From Deltaproteobacteria bacterium (GTDB taxonomy: Bacteria; Myxococcota_A; Polyangia; Haliangiales; Haliangiaceae): 64,000 nucleotides of DNA. Of this stretch, positions 52,017 to 60,405 are shown piece by piece (positions within the stretch are counted from its first letter, which is position 1; every line of letters begins with the position of its first letter). A program made the position numbers and the translations under genes. The stretch is from the NCBI GenBank assembly GCA_020630875.1, contig JAHDIH010000008.1, positions 62,214 through 126,213 on the forward strand. The letters run 5' to 3'. The notes beneath the pieces are model-generated. The model did no database searches, was not told the origin of the DNA, and was given only the letters and a program-made list of their open reading frames with translations.

Positions 52017-54746
52017 ATGGCTGACGATATTTGGGGGCAGTGGCTTGAGCGAGATCTGTTGCAAGACGCCAGAAATGGCAAGGTCAAAGCAGCGTATGAG
52101 GTCGACCAAATGGTCGATCGAGTCGTCGATATTTGCCTTGCTAAAAAATGTCCAATCTTAGTCGGTGAAAGTGGCGTAGGGAAAAGCGCAATCATTGGTG
52201 AACTGGCACGGCAACTTGCCGATCCCACTCGAAATCATACTGCTGAACTTGCCAGTTTGTATGGCAATATGAGCCTGTACCAACTTTCTTTCCGCCGTAG
52301 AGCGGTAGGGCTAAAGAAACCCAATGAAGAGATGGGAGAGGAAATGGGAAAACTGGTAGATGCGATACTCTCTGCTGGAAACATCATTCCCTATTTTCGT
52401 GATATCGAGCTCGGGTACCAGTTTGATCTTGAACCACTACTTGAGTCACTGGCATTCAGACTTGACCTTCCCGTTTTGGGAGAAGGTGGGCAGAAGCGTG
52501 TGCAGCGAATGTTGGAGTATAATACCGAGCTTGAGAAACACTATGTGACCGTGCAAGTACAGGAGCCGAACTTAGCGGCGGCGAGTAAGATTATGGATCA
52601 ATGGTGCGACAGTTTAAGCACTAAAGTTGATGCTGCCGCGCGAAGTCAGTCCATCTACTTATCCCATCGCTTTTTGTCCCGTAGCCGCATGCCGCAAAAA
52701 GCGATTGACTTGATGACGCAGGTGGTAGCTACCACGCGAACGAAAAGCGTGAGCGAGGGCGATGTCATTGCTCGCTTTAGTCAAACTCACCAAGTCCCGA
52801 AGAGTCTAATAGATCCAACGGTTCCGCTGGATCTCACGGCGCTTAAGCAACACTTTCACGAGTCGGTGCTGGGCCAGAACAAAGCCGTGGAAACGGTAGT
52901 CGATGTGATCGGCTTAATAAAGGCGGGACTTTCAGACCCCAGACGTCCGTTTGGAGTGTTTCTATTCGCAGGGCCTACTGGGGTTGGTAAGACGCACCTG
53001 GCACAACTTCTCGCTTCCTATTTATTCGGTGGTAGCGAACGAATGATTCGCATTAACATGACCGATTTCGCTGATGAAAATGGCGCAGATACTTTGTTTG
53101 GTAATCCCAATGCAAACGGCGTCGAACGACAGCGAGGAGTATTGACCTCAAGGGTCAGTGGACTCCCATTTGCGGTACTTCTTCTCGACGAGTTTGAAAA
53201 AGCTCACAAGCAAGTTCACGATAGGCTTCTGCAACTTATCGATGAAGGTGAATTTATTAATGGACTTGGAGAGACGGTTTCTTGTCGCTCGATGATTATT
53301 ATTGCAACCTCTAATGCAGGCGCCGAAGCTTATCGGACCGCTTCCTTTGGGTTCCAGAACCGTCAAGCAGGCGTGGAACAAAAAGCCAGAGAGGTAGAGC
53401 GAAAGCTTCAAGAATTATTTCGCTATGAGCTACTCAATAGGTTCGATCGATTGGTTCACTTCTTTCCACTGCAGCGCGATAGTATTCGCAGGATTGCGGC
53501 ACGAGAACTAAAGTTGCTTGGTGAGCGCGTTGGGCTAAGTCAGCGTCGGCTTACCTTGTCATGCGACGAAGCCGTGTTGGACTGGCTTGCGACTCATGGC
53601 TACCATCCCAATTATGGCGCTCGCTTTTTACGAAGGACTATTGAGCGCTCTATAGCGACTTCTGTTGCCGGAGCGATTGTAAGAGAAAATCCACCCGAAG
53701 AATCAGAGATTGCCGTTACCGTTAGAGGGGCCAAGATTGCTGCCTACGTTGCAAGCCCATCAAAAGTGGCGGCGGTCGTCGATGGTGTTTCCACAGTTCC
53801 TGCACGGACAAGAGAACAATGGATAAGCGATGCCAAATCGCTACTCGCTTCACTCGAACCTTTGATGAACTCCCTAGAGACGGTACGCTCTCGTCGCTCG
53901 GATGTGTTGAAACTTATGGGAGCGGCGGACGCATGGACCAATGATGACCGACGCAATAATTTGCTAGAAGAGTTTCAGAATCTCGATCTTCAGGTGCGCA
54001 TGCAGGAGAATGGAGAGCAAGCGGCACAAATGCTAGAGGAAGCGTTGAGTGAGTCTGCGCCGACGGAAAGAATCGCTAGAAGGGTTCAAAGGCTCACTAC
54101 AGCCAAACGCAACTGGGAAATGAGACTTGCGGAAGCCGGCCCGTCATCGATTTGGTTGATGATTGGCGTCACAGAAGCTACTAAGGACAACAGCGAATTA
54201 CTTGAAAAGATGGCAGTAGCTGAGATGCGTTGGTGCCGGCAGTTGTCCCTCGAAGTCGCCGTCGCTGGTTACTCTGAAGAAAACGGCGAACTGTCTCGGG
54301 TCTATCTAGACGTGGAAGGGCCGGGGGCAAGTGAGTTTTTAAAACACGAACGCGGCGTTCACCGTTTCTTTCCAGGAACTGAAAATCACGCAAAGATTTT
54401 TGTGGATGCAGTACCCAAAAAGGAGAAAAGTAATTTGGGGCAAGTTCGTTCTAAGCGTAAACGGGCCGGCCGCCTAGGAATCTTCGTCGATGGCGAAGCT
54501 AGCTGTTATTTTGAAGAGCGCGGTATCTCTCGTACGGTTATTGGAAGTCACGACGTTCGTTTGCGTCGACTAAGCGCTACGTTGGATAAACTAGAAACCA
54601 TCCCCACGGAAGTGGTTCGCATTTACGGAAAAGATGGGGTTGGTGCTCGCGATCCGGAGACCGGCGTGTCGCTAATGAAACTAAAAGACGTATTCAATGG
54701 TTTGTTTGACAGATTCCTAGAGGCTAGGCGTAGTTTAACTCGCTAA
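52017..54746 (+). CDS. ClpA/ClpC-like AAA+ ATPase fused to an RF2-like domain lacking GGQ
   Basis: A 909-aa protein with no Clp N-domain. AAA1 (about 30-245) keeps Walker A GESGVGKS (50-57), but the Walker B region is altered (IIPYFRDIEL), sensor 1 is not seen and the usual arginine-finger ERR is EKH (173-175), so it is probably inactive. AAA2 (about 270-565) is intact: GPTGVGKT 319-326, LLLDEFEK, N433, R475 and GAR 534-536. A ClpP-loop-like FGF occurs at 444-446. Residues ~600-909 follow release factor RF2: helical domain 1 with DAW at 638-640, a PCRF-like part with GASEFLKHERGVHRFFPG (770-787), and a C-terminus like RF domain 4 (VRIYGKDG, LMKLKDVFNGLFDRFLEA). GGQ and the SPF codon-recognition motif are missing. 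The function is unknown; ribosome-linked unfolding is one possibility. Confidence 0.85.
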   Translation: MADDIWGQWLERDLLQDARNGKVKAAYEVDQMVDRVVDICLAKKCPILVGESGVGKSAIIGELARQLADPTRNHTAELASLYGNMSLYQLSFRRRAVGLKKPNEEMGEEMGKLVDAILSAGNIIPYFRDIELGYQFDLEPLLESLAFRLDLPVLGEGGQKRVQRMLEYNTELEKHYVTVQVQEPNLAAASKIMDQWCDSLSTKVDAAARSQSIYLSHRFLSRSRMPQKAIDLMTQVVATTRTKSVSEGDVIARFSQTHQVPKSLIDPTVPLDLTALKQHFHESVLGQNKAVETVVDVIGLIKAGLSDPRRPFGVFLFAGPTGVGKTHLAQLLASYLFGGSERMIRINMTDFADENGADTLFGNPNANGVERQRGVLTSRVSGLPFAVLLLDEFEKAHKQVHDRLLQLIDEGEFINGLGETVSCRSMIIIATSNAGAEAYRTASFGFQNRQAGVEQKAREVERKLQELFRYELLNRFDRLVHFFPLQRDSIRRIAARELKLLGERVGLSQRRLTLSCDEAVLDWLATHGYHPNYGARFLRRTIERSIATSVAGAIVRENPPEESEIAVTVRGAKIAAYVASPSKVAAVVDGVSTVPARTREQWISDAKSLLASLEPLMNSLETVRSRRSDVLKLMGAADAWTNDDRRNNLLEEFQNLDLQVRMQENGEQAAQMLEEALSESAPTERIARRVQRLTTAKRNWEMRLAEAGPSSIWLMIGVTEATKDNSELLEKMAVAEMRWCRQLSLEVAVAGYSEENGELSRVYLDVEGPGASEFLKHERGVHRFFPGTENHAKIFVDAVPKKEKSNLGQVRSKRKRAGRLGIFVDGEASCYFEERGISRTVIGSHDVRLRRLSATLDKLETIPTEVVRIYGKDGVGARDPETGVSLMKLKDVFNGLFDRFLEARRSLTR

Positions 54747-54752
54747 CCTAAA

Positions 54753-55259
54753 ATGGAGCGTCAAGGTTGCGCTGAGCTCTTGCAGCGTCCTAAAATTGTG
54801 GTCTTGAAGAACTTACTAATTGTCGTAGTTACATTGGCTTTGGGGTGCTCGGGGGAGTCGGGGGCAGGACTTGATCCCGCATGGAATACCGTGTTCCAGG
54901 GAACGGTTCGAGTCACCCTTTCCGCGGATCTTGGAGATACTTTGGAGACTCAAGAGGAACTAGGCACCATCACTACCGTGTTTGAAATGGCAGAAACGTA
55001 CAATCAATCGCTGACTGTACAAGCCGACAGGCTGGATGAGATAAAGCTAGAAATGGATGCTAGTGGTCGAAGTTCCGTAGGTTTGGCAGGGCAGAGTCTG
55101 GGAGAGAACTTGATCGTCGGTCCGTACGTAATGGATATGACACTAAATACCGCTACCGCCAATGTTGAAACGGGACTACTCGAGTTTCTCGCCACTGGGA
55201 GCTACATCGCGACAACACCAGATTCCCGTGGTTCGTTCGTGATAACACTTGAGGAGTAA
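54753..55259 (+). CDS. Small lipoprotein of unknown function
   Basis: A 168-aa protein from ATG 54753, only 6 nt after the Clp/RF-like gene. A hydrophobic segment ends at LALGC, a good lipobox. The ~17 residues before that helix are unusually long for a signal, so the real start may be GTG or TTG nearer the helix. The mature part is rich in Thr, Glu and Leu and probably beta-stranded. No family recognised. Confidence 0.6.
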   Translation: MERQGCAELLQRPKIVVLKNLLIVVVTLALGCSGESGAGLDPAWNTVFQGTVRVTLSADLGDTLETQEELGTITTVFEMAETYNQSLTVQADRLDEIKLEMDASGRSSVGLAGQSLGENLIVGPYVMDMTLNTATANVETGLLEFLATGSYIATTPDSRGSFVITLEE

Positions 55260-55315
55260 GGTGCCCAAAAGATAGCGTTGATGCTACTGTCACAGCAGCA
55301 CTGTACAATGGTTTA

Positions 55316-56695
55316 GTGTTTGGTCTTTTGCTAGCAGTGGGAGTGGTGTCGCTTCTTGCCTTGGTTTTGATTGTTGTCGTTTGGAGGCAGCAGCGAAGTC
55401 GTATCGGCCAACTTACTGCGGCTCTAGAGAGTTTAAATAAGGCTTCCCAGCAGCGTCTTGAACAAGAAGGCGAGCGGACAAGAGATACATTTACTGGAGT
55501 AATGGACAGGCAGCTTACTCATCAGCGGCTGCAACGAGAGGAAATCGCTGGTGGCTATCAGTCCATGACGACTACGTTGGTGGCGCAGGTTACCGGGATT
55601 GCAGACCGGTTGGCGGCGCAGGTATCCGGACAGTCTGAGCTTCAGCAACAGCGGCTGACTCAAACGCAAAAGTCGCTACAGCTCCTCGTTGAGAACACGC
55701 AAGATAGTTTTCGCAATCAACAGCAAGTGATGGAACAACGACTGGCAGATATTCGAACGGTGGTTGACAACCAGCTTGCAACCATGCGCGAGTCGAACGA
55801 AAAGAAACTTGAAGAGATGCGAGTTACCGTCGACGAGAAACTTCAAGGAGCCCTCGAGCGGCGTCTTGGCGAATCTTTCAAGTCCGTGTCAGAGAGGTTG
55901 GAACAAGTACATCGTGGTCTGGGAGAAATGCGTACGCTAGCGGTTGGAGTTGGTGATTTAAAAAAGGTCATGAACAACGTAAAGACTCGTGGAACCTGGG
56001 GCGAGGTTCAACTTGGGACGCTGCTAGAGCAGGTACTCGCGCCAGCACAGTTCTCAGCTAATGTTGCCACCAAGCCTTCTAGTAGAGACCGAGTCGAATA
56101 CGCCATCAAGCTCCCAGGCAGTGAAGAAGGTAAAGAAATTTGGCTTCCTATCGACGCTAAGTTTCCGCAAGAACCTTACTTGCAACTTAGGAAGGCCCGA
56201 GAAGATGCAGATCCAGCAGCAGTGCGTACGGCGTCCAAACGACTTCGAGACAGTGTGAAAGCAAGCGCTCTCACCATTCGAGAAAAGTACGTGGAGCCTC
56301 CTTCTACAACGGACTTTGCTTTGATGTTTGTGCCAACAGAGGGACTTTATGCTGAGATCGCGAGTCAACCGGATACGCTCGAGATGCTGCAGCGTGATTT
56401 TAGAATCATGGTTGCCGGCCCAAGTAACCTGGCAGCGCTACTTAACTCACTACAGCTTGGGTTTAGGACTCTTGCCATTCAAAAACGGTCTAGTGAAGTA
56501 TGGGATGTGTTGTCTGTAGTGAAAACAGAGTTTAGGAAGTTTGGAGAAGTGCTTTCCAAAGTGGAAACGAAACTTTCGCAAGCCCAGCGCGTCATAGGAG
56601 ATGCAAGAAGGCGGGAGAGGGCGATGCATCGATCACTCAAGGAAGTCGATGAGTTGCCAAGTGCTGCTCAGCAAGTGCTCAAACTCGGTGGCTAG
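55316..56695 (+). CDS. rmuC: DNA recombination protein RmuC homologue
   Basis: A 459-aa protein. N-terminal membrane helix (about 3-23), long Gln-rich coiled coil (25-215), then the RmuC nuclease-like domain with NNVKTRGTWGEVQLGTLLEQ, AIKLPGSEEGKEIWLPIDAK, FALMFVPTEGLYAEI and MVAGPSNLAALLNSLQLGFR. RmuC limits rearrangements at inverted repeats in E. coli. The GTG start at 55316 begins the membrane helix. The block of palindromic repeats follows directly after this gene. Confidence 0.92.
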   Translation: MFGLLLAVGVVSLLALVLIVVVWRQQRSRIGQLTAALESLNKASQQRLEQEGERTRDTFTGVMDRQLTHQRLQREEIAGGYQSMTTTLVAQVTGIADRLAAQVSGQSELQQQRLTQTQKSLQLLVENTQDSFRNQQQVMEQRLADIRTVVDNQLATMRESNEKKLEEMRVTVDEKLQGALERRLGESFKSVSERLEQVHRGLGEMRTLAVGVGDLKKVMNNVKTRGTWGEVQLGTLLEQVLAPAQFSANVATKPSSRDRVEYAIKLPGSEEGKEIWLPIDAKFPQEPYLQLRKAREDADPAAVRTASKRLRDSVKASALTIREKYVEPPSTTDFALMFVPTEGLYAEIASQPDTLEMLQRDFRIMVAGPSNLAALLNSLQLGFRTLAIQKRSSEVWDVLSVVKTEFRKFGEVLSKVETKLSQAQRVIGDARRRERAMHRSLKEVDELPSAAQQVLKLGG

Positions 56696-56779
56696 TCGCT
56701 CGTTAGAATCACCGAGCGCGGCGTTATACTCGGGCTCGTGACCACCAGGTCACTTCGCCTTCCTGGGATTCCATCCCAG

Positions 56780-57065
56780 CTCGCAAGCCTTGCGCTCGAA
56801 TAATTCTAACTTCGCTTTGTTGGTCGCCTGAGCGGCGACATCTTGTGGGACAAGTTTCGGCTCGCAAGCCTTGCGCTCTAACTTTGCTTTGTTTGTCGCC
56901 TGAGCGGCGACATCTCTTGTGGGGCAAGTTTCGGCTCGCAAGCCTTGCGCTCTAACTTTGCTTTGTTTGTCGCCTGAGCGGCGACATCTTGTGGGGTAAG
57001 GTTCGGCTCGCAAGCCTTGCGCTCTAACTTCGCTTTGTTTGTCGCCTGATCGGCGACATTTCACT
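56780..57065. repeat. Four tandem copies of a palindrome-bearing repeat
   Basis: Direct repeats begin at 56780, 56861, 56935 and 57007 (lengths 81, 74, 72 and about 59, the last incomplete). Each starts CTCGCAAGCCTTGCGCTC and contains two inverted repeats: CGCAAG-C-CTTGCG and GTCGCC-TGAGC-GGCGAC (loop TGATC in the last copy). Copies 2 and 3 are nearly identical. A frame on the minus strand is open through the block, but only as a repeat artefact. It fills the gap between rmuC and tRNA-Cys. It resembles intergenic palindromic elements of the REP/BIME kind, with no spacers as in CRISPR. Confidence 0.8.
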
Positions 57066-57085
57066 CTACCGGCGAGTGTTAAGGG

Positions 57086-57157
57086 AGGTGGCACCCAGAT
57101 TCGAACTGGGGAATGGAGCTTTTGCAGAGCTCTGCCTTACCACTTGGCCATGCCACC
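57086..57157 (-). tRNA. tRNA-Cys (anticodon GCA)
   Basis: Read on the minus strand, a complete cloverleaf: acceptor GGTGGCA paired with TGCCACC, anticodon stem GAGCT/AGCTC with loop CTGCAAA (anticodon GCA), and T arm CCCAG-TTCGAAT-CTGGG. The discriminator base is T. The following bases are CCC, so CCA is not encoded and must be added by nucleotidyltransferase. It lies 20 nt from the end of the tandem repeat block. Confidence 0.95.
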
Positions 57158-57269
57158 CTATGTCTCTTAGCGTTCTATCAAGAAGCTGGGTAGGGACGCA
57201 AGACTCGGTACATCCAAAAAGAACCTCTCATGAATTAGCGTCTTTTAGAGTCTGACGATAGTATCAGGC

Positions 57270-57404
57270 GTGTCGCTTAAGCAGATAGGACTCACGGCCG
57301 CCTGTATTATCGTTCCGATTGCCTGGGGAGCGCTGTGGGCGATGATTTTTTCAAGAAGTGACAAGTCGGGTAAAAAGAGGGTCGAAATCGACTACATGAT
57401 TTGA
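57270..57404 (+). CDS. Possible 44-aa single-helix membrane protein
   Basis: A GTG-started frame encodes a 44-aa peptide with one hydrophobic helix (about 6-28: IGLTAACIIVPIAWGALWAM) and a basic tail (DKSGKKRVEIDYMI). It ends 4 nt before the start of the TSUP transporter gene. The tight spacing and the ideal membrane-helix composition suggest a real small protein, possibly a partner or leader of the transporter. AGG lies only 2 nt before the GTG, so the ribosome-binding site is weak. Confidence 0.4.
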   Translation: MSLKQIGLTAACIIVPIAWGALWAMIFSRSDKSGKKRVEIDYMI

Positions 57405-57408
57405 AGCT

Positions 57409-58257
57409 GTGGTTGTTTTGTTCGCCATATTGGTAGGTGCCATCGCGGGGCTGGTTTCTGGCATGTTCGGAGTTGGTGGTGGGTTTATCATCGTTCCTTT
57501 GCTTGTGGCTCTCGTCGGCTTGACTCCTTCTATTGCAGTAGGGACCGCGTTGGTGGCGACCCTTGCCAACGCTTCGGGAGCCTATTTTAGGTTTCGTAAA
57601 CTTGGGGCTGCTGAGGTTCGTTTTGATATCATGCTGATTGGTGGCAGCGTGGTCGGGGTCACTGCAGGGACGTACTTTTTGGAGTACTTCGCTACGCTCT
57701 CCACCGTGACGATTGCAGATACGGTCTTTCAGATAAGTGATCTCGTATTGGCTGGAATGTACGTACTGGTTTTTGGGGCGCTTTCGTTGCTACTATTTAC
57801 GACCCCAACCCCAGAGCGGCAACTCCCTCCCAAAAAGGGCCCGCTGGCGAGATTACCGATACGTCCGCTCGTCATGCTCCCTTCATTATCACTTCGGGTA
57901 TCAGGTCCTGTCGTCGGAGTAGTGGGAGCCGTCAATGGCCTTTTGTCCGGAATGATGGGGCTTGGTGGCGGCGTGACACTAGTGCCAATAATGCTTTATG
58001 GTTTTGGCTTTGACATGGTGCGTGCCGCTGGAACGGGCGTTTTAGTGCTGTTTGTAACGACGCTATTTGGTTCGGCGCAACAGGCCTATATTGGCAACGT
58101 GGATATTCCTATCGCTATTGCCTTGATAGCCAGCTCAGGAATCTTTACCCAAGTGGGCATACGCCTCACCCAATTGGTGCCTGCGAAACACACTCGAAAG
58201 ATTCTTGCCACCGTCATGATTACGGCAGCAGCAATTCTGGTAATGAAGAATTTCTAA
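57409..58257 (+). CDS. TauE/SafE (TSUP) family membrane transporter
   Basis: A 282-aa polytopic protein with about eight helices in two repeats. Each repeat has the glycine-rich signature: GMFGVGGGFIIVPLLVALVG near residue 20 and GMMGLGGGVTLVPIMLYGFG near residue 185. The family exports or imports organosulfur or sulfur anions in characterised cases; the substrate here is unknown. The gene starts with GTG. Its 3' end overlaps the opposing small membrane-protein gene by 4 nt. Confidence 0.88.
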   Translation: MVVLFAILVGAIAGLVSGMFGVGGGFIIVPLLVALVGLTPSIAVGTALVATLANASGAYFRFRKLGAAEVRFDIMLIGGSVVGVTAGTYFLEYFATLSTVTIADTVFQISDLVLAGMYVLVFGALSLLLFTTPTPERQLPPKKGPLARLPIRPLVMLPSLSLRVSGPVVGVVGAVNGLLSGMMGLGGGVTLVPIMLYGFGFDMVRAAGTGVLVLFVTTLFGSAQQAYIGNVDIPIAIALIASSGIFTQVGIRLTQLVPAKHTRKILATVMITAAAILVMKNF

Positions 58258-58568
58258 AATGGCCAAAGTCCCCAAAGGAAATAGGCAACTGCAAGTAGAC
58301 AAAAACCTATAGCCCAACTAACGGCTACTTTCTCTGAAATTTTGGGAAGTAACGCTGCTAGAATTACGGAAACAGCGGAACCTAGGATCCCCCAAAGGAT
58401 TTGCCCCCAATAGCTCATAGCGATGGTATCAATGGGAGGATGCCCCAACCGAAACGAACCCTGCGTGGGTAAGTAATAGAAATGGGCAACAGAGATGAAG
58501 TCTACCGCAAGATAAACAATGACGAAGCCACTCAGCCCTATGGCAATTAGATATCTCTGCTTAACCAT
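58254..58568 (-). CDS. Small polytopic membrane protein of unknown function
   Basis: A 104-aa protein from ATG 58568 with three or four hydrophobic segments (YLIAIGLSGFVIVYLAVDF, IAMSYWGQILWGILGSAVSV, AVSWAIGFCLLAVAYFLW). GTG at 58583 is an alternative start. It overlaps the end of the upstream lipoprotein gene by 22 nt, so the two are probably co-transcribed. No family recognised. Confidence 0.6.
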   Translation of the reverse strand: MVKQRYLIAIGLSGFVIVYLAVDFISVAHFYYLPTQGSFRLGHPPIDTIAMSYWGQILWGILGSAVSVILAALLPKISEKVAVSWAIGFCLLAVAYFLWGLWPF

Positions 58569-60307
58569 TTCAAAGCCAGCCACTTCTCGAAAAGTAAGGA
58601 GTCATCGATGCTATCGGAAAAACGTGTTAGTTGTTTATCTGTGAGTTGATCGTTCATCGTTAGCAATAACGTGAGTTGTAACTTTCGCTTTTTCGTGGTG
58701 GCAAGGTCCATAAGTTGTTGCTTTGGAGGTTGGCCGCTAAGCCATAGTTTGACCAGACGGCCGTACCACGCAGTTTTATTGCTGGAGATCGTCACGTGAC
58801 GGTTAATTGGAAGGCCTATGCGATTTAGCCAACTAGAGTACAACCAAAGTTTTGTTTTGGTCTCGCCTGCAAATCCGGTGTGGCTCAATGCCTTGGAAAG
58901 AATATCATTGGCTTTTTCATAATCTCCCTGCCTCGCTAGAAAGGTGAAGACTTCAACCGCCACGTCGTCGTGGTTGAGTGTAAAGACAGAATTCACAAGG
59001 GACTCAAAGCCCCTCGTATCTTTAGTTAACCACGATGCCATCACTCTGGTGGACAAGAATGGAGACTTTTCAGAAGCGTCGGCGGCACAAGAGCGTACTC
59101 CCATTTGAATGGAAAGCCTATCATAGTCCCCGGCCCGACAGGAAAATGTCAAAGTGTTGTCGGTCGCACTCAAATGAGGGGTGCAGCCTTGGCAGGCTCC
59201 CACGTGAGGGCGAAGGCGAAATTTGTGGAATCTTGCAAACTTAGATCGACGTCGTGAGTCATTGGTGGCGCCCATTTCTTTCTTTATTATTTGCGAGGCT
59301 TCGCCGGGGCGGTCATTTTCGAGTAACCATTCTGCCACCCGCGTGACAACTTCGACTGAGCTTTTTTCTTTGGCTCTTCGTATCCACTTTAGCGCCAGTC
59401 TAAGGTTGCCACGTTCTGCAAAATAGTTAGCGATCGATTCGGCGTAGTCGCAGCTGGTTGCGTCGCAAAACCTTGCCATAAGTGAGACGGCGGCCTCTTT
59501 GTCTTCTCTTTCTCTGCGTGGTTGTTGCAATAATGCGATTAGCTTGTTTTGAGCATCCTTTTCACTACTACGTTGCAAAAGCGATAGAATCGTCTTGGTC
59601 TCGTGGTTTTGTGGCAACGCTTTAAGAGAGGTAATTATTACTTTCTTTTCACCTCCCAAGGCAAACAGTCTAAGTTGTTCCCACGCTGGACGTATGAGAG
59701 CAATGCCATGAACTCTAAGAACGCCCGGCTGAGAGCCGCTACTTGAAAACTTGCGAGCCACCGAGGCGTATCTCACCACGTGAAGTCTGGAAAGCTGCGT
59801 AAGAGCTGCTGAATCATTGTGACAATTTAAGCTGAAATTCATCAAGTCGACGCGAGCTGCATACTTTGCAATGCGGCTGTACGTGACTTGGTTCACGTCT
59901 TCCATAAAATCAACGATGGTGTTTTGATCGCTTGCAATCTCATCGGATTTTTTACCAGCTAGCAGTGCCTGTCCCAAACAGAATACGGGCTTTGCTTTCC
60001 CTGCTTTGGCGAGTCTGTCTCTTGCTAGTAGTATCGTCTTTTTCGAGCCTAGTTTATTCTTTGTAGCGAACTGCGACATTGACTCGATAGTAGATAAATC
60101 GTCATTTTGAATTGCTGATTTAAGTTCCGAGTTCGCGGCAGCGGCGGCCAGCTTCTTTTCGTTTTCTTGGGGAGAGTGAGCCAGCCATCGCAGATGGCTA
60201 GGCTTTGATGAACTAAGCGCGACATCTCCCTGCGCTGTTGAGGCAAAGTTCGGGCGGGGTTTACCGCATGCTGAAACCAAAAGGAGAAGTCCGACCGCTA
60301 GGCGCAT
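58547..60307 (-). CDS. Large helical-repeat lipoprotein of unknown function
   Basis: A 586-aa protein with signal and lipobox LLVSAC (Cys14). The body is almost all helical and has TPR-like repeats (GNLRLALKWIRRAKEKSS, NDRPGEASQIIKKE, QGDYEKANDILSKALSH). A central segment is Cys-rich (GACQGCTP, FSCRAGD, SCAAD). Such lipoproteins often scaffold envelope complexes, but nothing here fixes a role. The start is 98 nt from the divergent aspartate kinase gene. Confidence 0.68.
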   Translation of the reverse strand: MRLAVGLLLLVSACGKPRPNFASTAQGDVALSSSKPSHLRWLAHSPQENEKKLAAAAANSELKSAIQNDDLSTIESMSQFATKNKLGSKKTILLARDRLAKAGKAKPVFCLGQALLAGKKSDEIASDQNTIVDFMEDVNQVTYSRIAKYAARVDLMNFSLNCHNDSAALTQLSRLHVVRYASVARKFSSSGSQPGVLRVHGIALIRPAWEQLRLFALGGEKKVIITSLKALPQNHETKTILSLLQRSSEKDAQNKLIALLQQPRREREDKEAAVSLMARFCDATSCDYAESIANYFAERGNLRLALKWIRRAKEKSSVEVVTRVAEWLLENDRPGEASQIIKKEMGATNDSRRRSKFARFHKFRLRPHVGACQGCTPHLSATDNTLTFSCRAGDYDRLSIQMGVRSCAADASEKSPFLSTRVMASWLTKDTRGFESLVNSVFTLNHDDVAVEVFTFLARQGDYEKANDILSKALSHTGFAGETKTKLWLYSSWLNRIGLPINRHVTISSNKTAWYGRLVKLWLSGQPPKQQLMDLATTKKRKLQLTLLLTMNDQLTDKQLTRFSDSIDDSLLFEKWLALKWLSRDI

Positions 60308-60325
60308 ACCATGGTAGTAGCACGG

Positions 60326-60337
60326 AAGACGCGTCTT
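60326..60337. promoter_or_regulatory. Palindrome in the divergent lipoprotein/lysC promoter region
   Basis: AAGACGCGTCTT is a perfect 12-bp palindrome centred between the divergent starts at 60307 and 60406. It could bind a dimeric regulator; nothing else supports this. Confidence 0.2.
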
Positions 60338-60405
60338 TGCCTTCTATCTTGAACATCGGAAGCTATGAGAATTCAATTCGTGTCTCTACGTGTTAAAGTG
60401 GAAAG

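Noticed and set aside
56780..57065. CRISPR-like array
   Set aside because: Units are contiguous, 72-81 bp long and carry internal palindromes. There are no unique spacers and no cas genes nearby.
56750..57094. 114-residue open frame on the minus strand with repeated peptide units
   Set aside because: It runs exactly through the palindromic tandem repeats and into the tRNA end. The peptide repeats change frame between copies (units of 81, 74 and 72 bp), as expected for non-coding repeats.
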